Shown: in pieces, positions 53,491 to 62,942 of the stretch
Numbering within the stretch: position 1 is the stretch's first letter
Layout of the letters: each line of letters begins with the position of its first letter
From: Bradyrhizobium lablabi
GTDB taxonomy: Bacteria; Pseudomonadota; Alphaproteobacteria; Rhizobiales; Xanthobacteraceae
Length of the DNA stretch: 64,000 nt
Direction of reading: 5' to 3'
Assembly (NCBI RefSeq): GCF_018129385.1
Contig: NZ_JAFCLN010000001.1
Coordinates: 248,001-312,000 of the forward strand
Position numbers and translations under genes: made by a program
The notes under the pieces: model-generated
Databases searched by the model: none
Told to the model about the DNA's origin: nothing
The model's input: only the letters and a program-made list of their open reading frames with translations

Positions 53491-55128
53491 ATGTATGTGA
53501 TTGGAATCAGTTCCGGCATCAAGCACGGCCACCATGACGGCGCCGCGGTCCTGCTTCGCGACGGCGAGTTGATCGCGGCGGCGGAAGAGGAGCGCTTCAC
53601 GCTGGCCAAGCACGCCCGCGGCGAGCTGCCGCGCGGCGCGATGGCCTTTTGCCTGAAGCAGGCCGGCATCACCATGCGCGACGTCGATTATGTCTGCTCG
53701 CCGCTGAGGACCTACACCAATTATGAGCGGCGCCTGACGGAGTACTTCAAGTACCAGTTCGGACACAGCCCGAAGATCGAGCTGTACGATCACCACCTCT
53801 GCCATGCCGCCAGCAGCTATTACGGCTCGGGCTTTTCGGAGGCGACGGTCGCCTGCTTCGATTTTTCCGGCGACTCCTCCTCCGGCATGGTCGCCCACGT
53901 CAAAGGCAACGACTTCAAGGTGCTGACGCGGTTCGGCCGGCACAACAGCCTCGGCCTCTATTACGGCATGCTGACGCAATATCTCGGCTACCAAATGACC
54001 AATGACGAATACAAGGTCATGGGTCTTTCTTCCTACGGCAGCCCGAAATATCTCGACAAGTTCGCTGCCCTGCTGCGCCCGAACGGGATCGACTATGTTC
54101 TCGACGAGGCCCTCGACAAGCGCCGCCGCGATGCCGAGATCTTCACCAGCGATTTCTCGACCCGGCAGGAGCGCATCTTCACCGAGAAAATGGAGGATGT
54201 GCTGGGCCCGCGCCGCGTTCGCGGCCAGCCGCTCGACCAGCGCTTTACCGACATCGCGGCGAGCGGCCAGAAGCAGCTCGAGATCGTCACCACCGAAGTG
54301 ATCCGCACCGCGATCGCGCAGACCGGCTGCGCCGACGTGTGCCTCGCCGGCGGCGTCGCGCTGAACTGCAAGATGAACATGGAGATCGCCGCCGAGCCGT
54401 CGGTCGGCCGGCTCTACGTTCCGCCGGTGCCGCACGATGCGGGCGTCGCGCTGGGCGCGGCGATGCTCAAATGCGCCGAAGCCGGCCACAGGATCGCGCC
54501 GCTCACCCATGCTTATTGGGGTCCGGAATATTCCAACGACGAGATCAGGAACACGCTCGACAAGATCGGCGCGCGTTACGAGGTGCTGGACGATCCGGTC
54601 TCGCGCTGCGTCGATGACCTCGTCGGGCAGAAGACGGTCGGCTGGTTCCAGGGCCGCATGGAATACGGCCCGCGCGCGCTCGGCAACCGCTCGATCATCG
54701 CCGACCCGCGTTCGGCCGGCATGAAGGACCGCATCAACACCGGCATCAAGTATCGGGAGGAATTCCGGCCGTTCTGTCCCTCGGTGCTCTACGAGCGTCA
54801 GGACGAATATTTCGAGGAAGCCTTCGACGCCCCGTTCATGGTGGTGACCTTTCCGGTCATCGACAAGGTCAGGGAAAAGATCCCGGCCGTGGTGCATGTC
54901 GACGGCACCGCGCGGATCCAGAGCGTGCAGGCCGATACCAATCCGCTCTACACCCGCCTGATCGGCGAGTTCGCCAAGGCGGCTTCCGTGCCGATGCTGA
55001 TCAACACCAGCCTCAACATCAACGAGCAGCCGACGGTGAACGCGCCGCTGGAGGCGCTGCACACCTATTTCTGCTCCGGGCTGGACGCGCTGTATCTCGG
55101 GCCGTACCGGCTGTCTAAGCCGAGCTGA
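53491..55128 (+). CDS. NodU/CmcH-type carbamoyltransferase
   Basis: The 545-residue protein has the N-terminal Kae1-like domain (MYVIGISSGIKHGHHDGAAV, then DHHLCHAASSYYGSGF with metal-binding H101, H102 and H105). The C-terminal YrdC-like region includes MEYGPRALGNRSIIADPR, REEFRPFCPSV and INTSLNINEQP. Family members transfer the carbamoyl group of carbamoyl phosphate to Nod factors, antibiotics or polysaccharide sugars. Here, beside polymerases and glycosyltransferases, it probably carbamoylates a surface polysaccharide. The start at 53491 is the methionine that fits the family N-terminus. Confidence 0.92.
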   Translation: MYVIGISSGIKHGHHDGAAVLLRDGELIAAAEEERFTLAKHARGELPRGAMAFCLKQAGITMRDVDYVCSPLRTYTNYERRLTEYFKYQFGHSPKIELYDHHLCHAASSYYGSGFSEATVACFDFSGDSSSGMVAHVKGNDFKVLTRFGRHNSLGLYYGMLTQYLGYQMTNDEYKVMGLSSYGSPKYLDKFAALLRPNGIDYVLDEALDKRRRDAEIFTSDFSTRQERIFTEKMEDVLGPRRVRGQPLDQRFTDIAASGQKQLEIVTTEVIRTAIAQTGCADVCLAGGVALNCKMNMEIAAEPSVGRLYVPPVPHDAGVALGAAMLKCAEAGHRIAPLTHAYWGPEYSNDEIRNTLDKIGARYEVLDDPVSRCVDDLVGQKTVGWFQGRMEYGPRALGNRSIIADPRSAGMKDRINTGIKYREEFRPFCPSVLYERQDEYFEEAFDAPFMVVTFPVIDKVREKIPAVVHVDGTARIQSVQADTNPLYTRLIGEFAKAASVPMLINTSLNINEQPTVNAPLEALHTYFCSGLDALYLGPYRLSKPS

Positions 55129-55137
55129 TGGCCACAT

Positions 55138-55222
55138 CGTCATTGCGAGCGAAGCGAAGCAATCCAGCTTTTCCGCAGCAAAAAAGCTGGATTGCTTCGT
55201 CGCTTCGCTCCTCGCAATGACG
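55138..55222. repeat. Palindromic dispersed repeat after the carbamoyltransferase gene
   Basis: Long inverted arms starting CGTCATTGCGAG and ending CTCGCAATGACG enclose CAATCCAGCTTTT / AAAAAGCTGGATTG. The motif GTCATTGCGAGCGAAGCGAA is one I recall as a very common rhizobial intergenic repeat. It lies between two convergent genes and may terminate both. Confidence 0.9.
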
Positions 55223-55237
55223 AAATTTGGGGCTGCG

Positions 55238-56464
55238 CTACCTCTCGTCCGCGATCACCTTGCCGTCGTTGGGCAGCGCGCCGGCGCCGACCAGTTCGAC
55301 GGTGCCGCCGAGCTTTGCCACCGCTCGCAGCGTGGCGGCGAGCTGCTGGCGCAGCGCATCGTTAGCCGAAGCGCATTCGGCCTTCAGCGTCATCACATCG
55401 CTTTCGCCGGCGCGGGTCACGACGAGGCGCAGGCGGCCGAGCTCGGGATGGCGCTTGCCGATCTCGGCGACCTGCTCGGGCCGCACGAACATGCCCTTGA
55501 CCTTGGTGGTCTGGTCGGCGCGGCCCATCCAGCCCTTGATGCGCATGTTGGTGCGGCCGCAGGGGCTGGTGCCCGGCAGCGCCGCGGTGAGGTCGCCGAG
55601 GGCAAGGCGGATCCAGGGATGGTGCTCGTCGAGCGAGGTGACGACGATCTCGCCGACATCGCCCGGCGTGACGGGATCGCCGGTGCCGGGCTTGACGATT
55701 TCCAGGATCAGGTCCTCGTTGACGGTCATGCCCTCGCGCGCGGGGGTCTCGAAGGCGACCATGCCGAGATCGGCGGTGCCGAACGCCTGGTAGGCATCGA
55801 CGCCGCGCGCCTTCATCTCTTCCTGTAGTGATTTCGGAAAGGCTGCTCCCGAGACCAGCGCGCGCTTGATCGAGGAAACGTCGCGCTTCGCATGATCGGA
55901 GGCATCGAGCAGGATCTTCAAAAAGTCCGGCGTGCCGCTGTAGCCGACCGGGCGATAGGTCTCGATCAGCTCGAACTGCGCCTCGGTATTGCCCGGGCCG
56001 GCCGGGATGACGGCGCAGCCGAGCGCACGGGCGGAGGCATCGAAGATGAATCCGCCGGGGGTGAGGTGATAGCTGAAGGTGTTGAGCACGACGTCGCCCG
56101 GCCGGAAGCCGGTCGCGAACAGCGCCCGCGCGCCGCGCCAGGGGTCGGCTTGCGTTACTTCCGGCTCGAAGATCGGACCGGGGGAGGTGAACAGCCGTGC
56201 GAACGAGCCGGGATGGGCGGCCACAAAGCCGCCGAAGGGCGGAGCGGCCTTGTGCAGGGCAGGGAGTTCGGATTTGCGCAGCACCGGCAATTTGGCCAGC
56301 GCATCGCGGCTGGCGATGCCGGCCGGATCGACGCCGCGCAGGCGCTCGGCGTAGGCCGGCGCCGCCATGGCCGCGCGCAGCACGTTCGGCAGCCGCGCGA
56401 ACAGGTCCGCCTCGCGGGCGGCGGGATCGCGCGTTTCGAGCGCGTCGTAGTGGTTATTACTCAC
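55238..56464 (-). CDS. Phenylacetate-CoA ligase-like AMP-binding protein
   Basis: The 408-residue protein belongs to the PaaK-like branch of adenylate-forming enzymes. Motifs are LFTSPGPIFEPE in the position of the usual Ser/Thr/Gly-rich P-loop (degenerate here), AFGTADLGMVAFE (A5-like), GDLTAALPGTSPCGRTN and the mobile C-terminal domain from GWMGRADQTTKVKGMFV. Family members couple ATP cleavage to aryl-CoA formation. Start is GTG 56464, overlapping the livF stop as GTGA. It is the last gene of the ABC transporter operon, so it likely acts on the imported acid. Confidence 0.85.
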   Translation of the reverse strand: MSNNHYDALETRDPAAREADLFARLPNVLRAAMAAPAYAERLRGVDPAGIASRDALAKLPVLRKSELPALHKAAPPFGGFVAAHPGSFARLFTSPGPIFEPEVTQADPWRGARALFATGFRPGDVVLNTFSYHLTPGGFIFDASARALGCAVIPAGPGNTEAQFELIETYRPVGYSGTPDFLKILLDASDHAKRDVSSIKRALVSGAAFPKSLQEEMKARGVDAYQAFGTADLGMVAFETPAREGMTVNEDLILEIVKPGTGDPVTPGDVGEIVVTSLDEHHPWIRLALGDLTAALPGTSPCGRTNMRIKGWMGRADQTTKVKGMFVRPEQVAEIGKRHPELGRLRLVVTRAGESDVMTLKAECASANDALRQQLAATLRAVAKLGGTVELVGAGALPNDGKVIADER

Positions 56465-57300
56465 AGCCAACGTTTCCGCCGTTTGAAGCTTTTCAGGTTC
56501 TTGAAACTCTTGCGCTGGTCGCCGGCGCCGCCGAGGTAGAACTCTTTCACGTCCTCGTTGTCGCGCAATTCGTCGGCCGAGCCGTCGAGCACGACCTTGC
56601 CCTGTTCCATGATGTAGCCGTGGCTTGCGACCGACAGCGCGGCGCGGGCGTTCTGCTCCACCAGCAGGATGGTGACGCCGAGATCGCGGTTGATTTCCTT
56701 GATGATGGAGAAGACCTCCTTCACCAGCAGCGGCGACAGGCCCATCGAGGGCTCGTCCATCAGGATCATCTTCGGTCGCGCCATCAGCGCACGGCCGATC
56801 GCCAGCATCTGCTGCTCGCCGCCGGAGAGATAGCCGGCAAGGCCCGTGCGCTCCTTCAGGCGCGGGAAATATTTGAAGACCATGTCGATGTCGGCATCGA
56901 CTTCGTTGTCGCTGCGGGTGAAGGCGCCGAGCCGCAGATTTTCCAGTGACGTCATATCGGCGATGATGCGGCGGCCCTCCATCACCTGGAAGATGCCGCG
57001 GCGCACGATCTTGTCGGGATCGATGCCGTTGATGCGTTGGCCCTCGAACAGGATTTCGCCGCGGGTGACCTCGCCGTCCTCGGTCTTGAGCAAGCCGGAG
57101 ATCGCTTTCAGCGTCGTCGATTTGCCGGCGCCGTTGGCGCCGAGCAGCGCGACGATCGCGCCCTTGGGCACTTCGAGGGACAGGCCGCGCAGCACCAGGA
57201 TGACGTCGTCATAGACCACCTCGATGTTGTTCACGGCGAGCAACGGGGCGGCCGCGACGGCGGCGGGCGTTGGACGAGTGGCTTCTGCGGTTTGGGTCAT
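56461..57300 (-). CDS. livF: HAAT-type ABC transporter ATP-binding protein LivF
   Basis: The 279-residue ATPase has Walker A GANGAGKST (about 54-62), signature LSGGEQQMLAIGRAL and Walker B MILMDEPSMGLSP. It belongs to the branched-chain amino acid/amide (HAAT) transporter class. Start ATG 57300 has a strong GGAGGTGA upstream. It is separated from the binding-protein gene by a large palindromic repeat. Confidence 0.92.
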   Translation of the reverse strand: MTQTAEATRPTPAAVAAAPLLAVNNIEVVYDDVILVLRGLSLEVPKGAIVALLGANGAGKSTTLKAISGLLKTEDGEVTRGEILFEGQRINGIDPDKIVRRGIFQVMEGRRIIADMTSLENLRLGAFTRSDNEVDADIDMVFKYFPRLKERTGLAGYLSGGEQQMLAIGRALMARPKMILMDEPSMGLSPLLVKEVFSIIKEINRDLGVTILLVEQNARAALSVASHGYIMEQGKVVLDGSADELRDNEDVKEFYLGGAGDQRKSFKNLKSFKRRKRWL

Positions 57301-57319
57301 ATTGTTTCTTTCACCTCCG

Positions 57320-57464
57320 GTCGTCATCCCCCGCGTTTCGTGCGCAACTGCGCACTAGAGCAGGTGATCCAGTATTCCAGAGACGCCGATGATCGAATCG
57401 AGAAGCCGCGGCGTACTGGGTCCCCCGCCCCAGTGCGCAATTGCGCACAAGGCGGGGGACGACG
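57320..57464. repeat. Large inverted repeat between livF and the binding-protein gene
   Basis: The ends CGTCATCCCCCGCG and CGGGGGACGACG are inverted. Each arm holds a 16-bp palindrome (GTGCGCAACTGCGCAC at 57340-57355; GTGCGCAATTGCGCAC at 57433-57448). Inner arms GATCCAGTATTCCAG and GCGTACTGGGTCC also pair. It occupies most of the 202-bp gap. Confidence 0.88.
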
Positions 57465-57502
57465 TGTTGCGTATGGGGCTGCTGCGAGGCAGCCTTACAA
57501 AC

Positions 57503-58786
57503 TCACCAGCCCAGCCATTCCGGCTTGCGCGGCAGGTCGACGGTCTTCACCTTCTCGAGCTTGATCGTGCCCTTGCTCATGAGGTCGTTGAGCTCGCCGT
57601 CCGTGGCACCGGCGACCTTCATGCGGTAGAGGTCGACCTTGAGCGTGCCGCGATGGTCCTTGTCGGTCCAGGTCGAGGGGTTGCAGACGCCTTCCAGGCC
57701 GGCCGGCACCCAGTCCTTCTTCTGGTGAAAGCCTTTTGCGACGTTCTCGCCGGTGGCGCCGCCGTTCTTGGCAGCCCAGTCGATCGCTTCCCTCGCATAG
57801 AGCGCGCTGCAAACGCCGGCGATGTAGTGCACCGGGCGATAGGCCTTGCCGCTCGCATCGGAAATCTTGGAGATTTCCTGCACCGTCTTCATGCCGGGTG
57901 CGTTGCCGCCCCAGATCACCGGCGTGCGCAGCGGGAACACGACGCCGTCGGCCGCATCGGCGGCGGTCTTGGCGGCGTTTTCGTCCATGCCCCAGACATT
58001 GCCGAGGAACTGGACGTCGACGCCGGCGGTCTTGCAGGCCTTCAGCACCGAGATGTTGGAGGCGGCGGTATTGCCGAGATAGGCGTAGTTGGCGCCGGAG
58101 CTCTTCAGGCTCAGGCACTGCGCCGAGTAATCGCCCGGCGTCAGCGCGAACACGATCGGCGGCAGCACTTCGAAGCCGAGTTCGGTGGCCATCGCCTCAC
58201 CGGCCGCCTTCGGCGCGTTCGGGTAGGGATGGTTGCCGCCCATGTGGACGAATTTCGGCTTGCCGCTCTTGCCCTTGGCCTTCCAGTCTTCGGCCGCCCA
58301 GGTGATCAGCGCGCGGATCGCGTCGGAATAGCTCGGGCCGTAGAAGAAATTATAGGGCGCGGGCTTTGCCTTGCCGCTGGTGCCTTCCGGATCGGTCAGC
58401 GCCGCCGCGTAGGACGCGGAGATGTAGGGTATCTTGTCGTTGGCGACGAAGCCGGTCAGCGCCTCGGTGTCCGCCGTGCCCCATCCCATGATCGCGGCGA
58501 CCTTGCCGTCCGACGCCGACCATTTCTTGTAGAGCGCGATCGCGCGCGGCACCTGGTAGCCATAGTCGTTGGTGTCGAGATTGACCTGCTTGCCGCCGAT
58601 GCCGCCGTTCTTGTTGATCCAGGCAAAGGTATCGGCCACCGCCTGGCCGTAGGGCGTTCCGACGTCCGAGGTCGCGCCGGAGTAGTCCGCGAGCTGGCCG
58701 ACGGCGATCTGGGCCTGCGCGGTGGCGGAGATGCCGCCGACCAGCAGCGCCAGCGAGACCGTGCTCAGAAGCGATTTAATCGTCAT
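57503..58786 (-). CDS. HAAT-type ABC transporter substrate-binding protein
   Basis: The 427-residue periplasmic protein has a signal peptide ending ISATAQA (about residue 25) and a type I binding fold: IAVGQLADYSGATSDVGTPY, then KIPYISASYAAALTD, YNFFYGPSYSDAIRAL and DGVVFPLRTPVIWGGNAPGM. The start at 58786 follows GGAGGAAG. It is longer than LivJ/LivK of amino-acid systems, like the binding proteins of aromatic or aliphatic acid HAAT systems. The ligand is unknown. Two CoA ligases in the operon point to a carboxylic acid. Confidence 0.9.
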   Translation of the reverse strand: MTIKSLLSTVSLALLVGGISATAQAQIAVGQLADYSGATSDVGTPYGQAVADTFAWINKNGGIGGKQVNLDTNDYGYQVPRAIALYKKWSASDGKVAAIMGWGTADTEALTGFVANDKIPYISASYAAALTDPEGTSGKAKPAPYNFFYGPSYSDAIRALITWAAEDWKAKGKSGKPKFVHMGGNHPYPNAPKAAGEAMATELGFEVLPPIVFALTPGDYSAQCLSLKSSGANYAYLGNTAASNISVLKACKTAGVDVQFLGNVWGMDENAAKTAADAADGVVFPLRTPVIWGGNAPGMKTVQEISKISDASGKAYRPVHYIAGVCSALYAREAIDWAAKNGGATGENVAKGFHQKKDWVPAGLEGVCNPSTWTDKDHRGTLKVDLYRMKVAGATDGELNDLMSKGTIKLEKVKTVDLPRKPEWLGW

Positions 58787-58830
58787 TTGTGTCTTCCTCC
58801 CTGTTATTAGTCGGTTAGTTAAGTACGCCC

Positions 58831-59904
58831 TCAATGCGAGAACGGATAGAGCTTCCAGTACGCCTTGATCTGCCGCCATCGATGCGCGAGCCCGTCGGGC
58901 TCGAACATCAGAAAGCCGATGATGATCAGGCCGATCGCGATCTCCCGCAGGAACGTAATGTTGGTGTTGAGCGACAGCGCCTTGTCGATCACCCCGCCCT
59001 TCAGCCAGTGACTGAGCCATTCCATCGATTCCGGCACCAGTACCACGAAGGCGGTGCCCATCAGCGTGCCCATGACCGAGCCGGTGCCGCCGATGATGAC
59101 CATGGCGAGGAACAGCACCGAGCGCTCGATGCCAAAACCTTCCTGCGAGACGACGAGCTGATAATGCGCATAGAGCGCGCCGGCAATGCCGGCGAAGAAC
59201 GCGGCAAGGCCGAATGACAGCGTGCGGTATTTGGTGAGGTTGATGCCCATGATCTCGGCGGAGAGATAATGGTCGCGCACCGCGACCAGCGCGCGGCCGT
59301 CGCGCGTGCGCATCAGGTTGGTCACCAGGATGAAGCTGACGAGGACATAGGCCAGCACGACATAGAAATACTGCCGGTCGCCCCGTAGCGTGTAGCCGAA
59401 AATCGAGAACGGGTTGGCGCTCGCCGGTACCGATCCGCCGGAGAACCATTCCGCGCGCGAGAAGAAGTCGAGCAGGATGTACTGCGCGGCCAGTGTCGCG
59501 ATGACGAGATAGAGGCCCTTCAGCCGTGCCGCCGGCACGCCGAAGATCAGGCCGACCAGGGCGGTGACGACGCCGGCGAGCGGAATCGCGAAGAACACCG
59601 GAATCGAAAAGGTGTTGTTGATGTAGGCCGAGGTGAATGCGCCGAACAGGAAGAAGGCGGCGTGGCCGATCGAGATCTGGCCGGTGAAGCCGACCAGAAT
59701 GTTGAGGCCCAGCGCCGCAATCGAGAAGATGCCGATCTGGATCAGGATGCTGAGCCAGTAGCCGCTGAATACCTGTGGTGCAAAGCAGATCAGCACGACG
59801 CCCAGGATCGCCATGTTGCGGCTGGTCGTGGTCGGGAAGATCGTGGTGTCTTCCGAATAGGTGGTGCGGAAATCACCAGCGGGGATAAGGGAAGGACCGG
59901 CCAT
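58831..59904 (-). CDS. livM: HAAT-type ABC transporter permease LivM
   Basis: The 357-residue membrane protein has the LivM pattern ILVGFTGQISIGHAAFFLFG and RDHYLSAEIMGINLTKYRTL, with 8-9 helices. It starts 3 nt after the livH stop. It pairs with LivH to form the pore. Confidence 0.93.
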   Translation of the reverse strand: MAGPSLIPAGDFRTTYSEDTTIFPTTTSRNMAILGVVLICFAPQVFSGYWLSILIQIGIFSIAALGLNILVGFTGQISIGHAAFFLFGAFTSAYINNTFSIPVFFAIPLAGVVTALVGLIFGVPAARLKGLYLVIATLAAQYILLDFFSRAEWFSGGSVPASANPFSIFGYTLRGDRQYFYVVLAYVLVSFILVTNLMRTRDGRALVAVRDHYLSAEIMGINLTKYRTLSFGLAAFFAGIAGALYAHYQLVVSQEGFGIERSVLFLAMVIIGGTGSVMGTLMGTAFVVLVPESMEWLSHWLKGGVIDKALSLNTNITFLREIAIGLIIIGFLMFEPDGLAHRWRQIKAYWKLYPFSH

Positions 59905-59907
59905 GGA

Positions 59908-60801
59908 TTACACCCGCTCGATGTCTTTGGTGCCGAACAGCCCGTAGGGCTTGATCATCAGGATGATGATCAGCACGTAGAACGGCGCAATTTCATAGAG
60001 ATTGCCCCAGTGCAGATACTCGCTGTCGACATATTGGGCGACGTTCTCGAGCAGCCCGATGATGATACCGCCGAGCACGGCGCCGCCGATCGAATCGAGC
60101 CCGCCGAGGATGGTCGCGGGAAATACCTTGATGCCATAGGCGGCCAGCCCTGAGGAAACACCGTTGACGACGCCGACCACGACGCCAGCGACCGCGGAGA
60201 CGACCGCCGAAATCGCCCAGGCCATCGCGAACACGCTTTTCACGGAAATGCCGAGCGATTGCGCGACCTGCTGGTTAAAGGCGGTGGCGCGCATGGCGAG
60301 GCCGTATTTCGAGGCGCGGAAGAACCACGCCATGCCGATCATCATGGCGACCGACACCACGAGGCTCATGACATAGACGGTCTGGATCTGAAGGCCGAGC
60401 AGGTTGACCGCCTGGCTCTGGAACACGCGCGGGAACGGCTGCGGGTTGACGCCAAAAATCCACTTCAGCGCGGCCTGGAACACGGTCGAGAGCCCGATCG
60501 TCACCATGATGACGGAAATGATCGGCTCGCCGATCATCGGCCGCAGGATCAGCACCTGGACCGCGATGCCGAAGATGAACATGAACACCAGCGTCATCGG
60601 CATGCCGACCCAGAACGGCACCTGGTATTTGGCGAGCAGCGCCCAGCACACCCAGGCGCCGATCAGCAGCAATTCGCCCTGCGCGAAATTGACGACCTGC
60701 GTCGCCTTGTAGATCAGCACGAACGACATCGCGACCACGCCATAGAGCGTGCCGACGACGAGGCCGTTGATGATGAGCTGGAGGAGGAAGGCGGTGTTCA
60801 T
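59908..60801 (-). CDS. livH: HAAT-type ABC transporter permease LivH
   Basis: The 297-residue membrane protein carries the LivH signature LIYKATQVVNFAQGELLLIG and later KVFPATILGGLDSIGGAVLG, with about 8 helices. It lies directly before livM on the minus strand. A 151-bp repeat separates it from the acyl-CoA synthetase gene. Confidence 0.93.
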   Translation of the reverse strand: MNTAFLLQLIINGLVVGTLYGVVAMSFVLIYKATQVVNFAQGELLLIGAWVCWALLAKYQVPFWVGMPMTLVFMFIFGIAVQVLILRPMIGEPIISVIMVTIGLSTVFQAALKWIFGVNPQPFPRVFQSQAVNLLGLQIQTVYVMSLVVSVAMMIGMAWFFRASKYGLAMRATAFNQQVAQSLGISVKSVFAMAWAISAVVSAVAGVVVGVVNGVSSGLAAYGIKVFPATILGGLDSIGGAVLGGIIIGLLENVAQYVDSEYLHWGNLYEIAPFYVLIIILMIKPYGLFGTKDIERV

Positions 60802-60827
60802 GCGGTTTGGTCCGAGGCGCGCATCTT

Positions 60828-60978
60828 ACCCTCTCCCCTTGTGGGAGAGGGTGGCTTCGCGAAGCGAAGACGGGTGAGGGGTTCTCTCGGCATCGGCGGT
60901 GTACGGAGAGAACCCCTCACCCAACCGAGGGCGGGACGACGGGCGGTGATGCCCTCTCCCACAAGGGGGAGAGGGCGC
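60828..60978. repeat. Large palindromic repeat inside the liv operon
   Basis: The outer hairpins ACCCTCTCCCCTTGTGGGAG (60828 on) and CCCTCTCCCACAAGGGGGAG (60952 on) are mutually inverted. Inner arms GGTGAGGGGTTCTCTC and GAGAGAACCCCTCACC also pair. I recall this motif as a common Bradyrhizobium dispersed element. It lies between the acyl-CoA synthetase and livH. Confidence 0.9.
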
Positions 60979-61013
60979 ATTAATGGGCACTGCGCCTTGG
61001 TGTACCGAACCCA

Positions 61014-62942
61014 TCATTCCGCGGCCTCCGCGGTGGGGGTAGGGGCGAGATCAACCACTTTCAGCGACGTACGGATGCGTTGCGTGGTGCCGTCCTGGAA
61101 GCGGATCACGGTGTCGACCGGAATGTCGCTGGCGCCGCGATAGATGCCCTCGATGATGTCTTCGTATTTCTCGTTGATGACGCCGCGGCGGACTTTGCGC
61201 GTACGGGTCAATTCGCCGTCGTCGGCATCGAGCTCCTTGTAGAGCAGCAGGAAACGCGAGATGCGCTGCGCCGGCGGCAGCGTGGCGTTGACGGCTTCGA
61301 CTTCTTTCCGCAGCAGCGCATAGACTTCGGGGCGCGAGGAGAGGTCGGTATAGGTCGTGAACGACAAGCGGTTCTTCTCCGCCCATTTCGAGATGATCGA
61401 ATAGCGGATGCAGATCATCGCTGCGAGCTTTTCGCGGCCCGCGCCCAGCACCACGGCCTCGGCGATGTAGGGCGAGAATTTCAGCTTATTCTCGAGATAT
61501 TGCGGCGAGAAGCGTTCGCCGCGCGAGGTCTCGGACAAATCCTTGATACGGTCGATCACCACGAGCTGCTTATTGTCGTTGTAATAGCCGGCATCGCCGG
61601 AATACATCCAGCCATCCCTGATATCGGCGACGGAGGCTTCCGGATTCTTGTAGTACCCAAGGAACATGTTGGGGTGGCGCACCACGATCTCGCCGACGCC
61701 GTTGACGTCGGGGTTGTCGACGCGGATCTCGATGTTGCTCGCCATCGGCACGCCGGTCGTGTCCGGATCGACCTCGCCTTCCGGATGCAGCGTGTAAGCC
61801 CCCAGCAATTCGGTCTGGCCGTAGAGCGTGCGCAGCGGCACCCCCATGGCCTGGAAGAACTTGAAGGTGTCGGGCCCGAGCGCCGCGCCGCCGGTCGCGG
61901 CCGAGCGCAGCCGCGTAAAACCGAGCCGGTCGCGCAGCGCGCGGAACAGCAGCATGTCGGCAAAGGCAGAGCGCTTGCCTTCCGCCAGCGCAGCCAGCCC
62001 CGACTTCATGCCGACATCATAGAGCCTTTGCTTCAGGGGCGAAGAGTCCATCACATTGGCGCGCACGTCGGCGGCGATCGATTCCCAGACGCGCGGGGCG
62101 AACAGCACGAAGGTCGGCGCGATCTCGCGGAAATCGTGCATCATCGTCTCGGGTTCTTCGACGAAGTTGATCTTCATCCGGCAGAGCAGGCCTTTGCCGA
62201 GCACATAGACCTGTTCCATGATCCAGGGCAGCGGCAGCACCGAGACGTATTCGTCATCCGGCCCCTTGGGATCGAAGGAGAGATAGGTCGCGCAGTGCCG
62301 CAGCACGCGTCCCGCGGCGAGCATCGCCAGCTTTGGATTGGCCGTGGTGCCCGAGGTCGTGCAGAGGATCGCGCAATCCTCACCCTGGGTGGCATCGACG
62401 AGCTTGTCGTAAAAGTCCGGCTCGCGCGCGGCGCGGTCGCGCCCCATGGCCGCGAGCTTGCTGGCCTCCATCAGGCGCGGGTCGTCATATTTGCGCATGC
62501 CACGCGGATCGGAATAGACGATGTGCTTGAGATGCGGCGCGCGGTCGGCGACGTTGAGCAACTTGTCGACCTGTTCCTCGTCCTCGGCGAACACGAGTTT
62601 TGCCTCGCCATAGCTGAGGAGGTAAGCGGCTTCATCATCCAGCACGTCGCGGTAAAGTCCGAGGCTCAGGCCGCCGATGGCGTGGGTTGCGACTTCGGCC
62701 GATATCCAGTCCGGCCGGTTGTCGCCGATGATGCCGATGACGTCGCCGCGGCCGAGCCCGAGCTCGACCATGCCGAGCGCGAACTCACGCACGCGGTCCT
62801 GATAGTCGTTCCAGGTGAAGGTGCGCCAGAGCCCGAAATCCTTTTCGCGCAGCGCGATCTCGTTGCCGTGCTCCCTGGCGTTGAGGCGCAGCAGCTTGGG
62901 ATAAGTATCGGCCTCTCGCACTCTGCCCGCGTAGTCCATCAT
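61014..62942 (-). CDS. AMP-dependent acyl-CoA synthetase (FadD-like) in the liv operon
   Basis: The 642-residue protein is a long-chain-type acyl-CoA ligase. It has the P-loop CTTSGTTANPKLAML (usual form TSGTTGxPKG, so an altered loop), A5-like RTLYGQTELLGAYTLHP, the A8-like DGWMYSGDAGYYNDNKQLVV and IDRIKDLSETSRGERFSPQ. ATG 62942 overlaps the livG stop (ATGA). Embedded in an ABC transporter operon, it probably activates the imported acid to its CoA ester. The altered P-loop is shared with no other gene in the window. Confidence 0.88.
   Translation of the reverse strand: MMDYAGRVREADTYPKLLRLNAREHGNEIALREKDFGLWRTFTWNDYQDRVREFALGMVELGLGRGDVIGIIGDNRPDWISAEVATHAIGGLSLGLYRDVLDDEAAYLLSYGEAKLVFAEDEEQVDKLLNVADRAPHLKHIVYSDPRGMRKYDDPRLMEASKLAAMGRDRAAREPDFYDKLVDATQGEDCAILCTTSGTTANPKLAMLAAGRVLRHCATYLSFDPKGPDDEYVSVLPLPWIMEQVYVLGKGLLCRMKINFVEEPETMMHDFREIAPTFVLFAPRVWESIAADVRANVMDSSPLKQRLYDVGMKSGLAALAEGKRSAFADMLLFRALRDRLGFTRLRSAATGGAALGPDTFKFFQAMGVPLRTLYGQTELLGAYTLHPEGEVDPDTTGVPMASNIEIRVDNPDVNGVGEIVVRHPNMFLGYYKNPEASVADIRDGWMYSGDAGYYNDNKQLVVIDRIKDLSETSRGERFSPQYLENKLKFSPYIAEAVVLGAGREKLAAMICIRYSIISKWAEKNRLSFTTYTDLSSRPEVYALLRKEVEAVNATLPPAQRISRFLLLYKELDADDGELTRTRKVRRGVINEKYEDIIEGIYRGASDIPVDTVIRFQDGTTQRIRTSLKVVDLAPTPTAEAAE

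Noticed and set aside
53446..55143. A 565-codon minus-strand frame opposite the carbamoyltransferase
   Set aside because: Same length as the real gene by codon-position symmetry; no domain.
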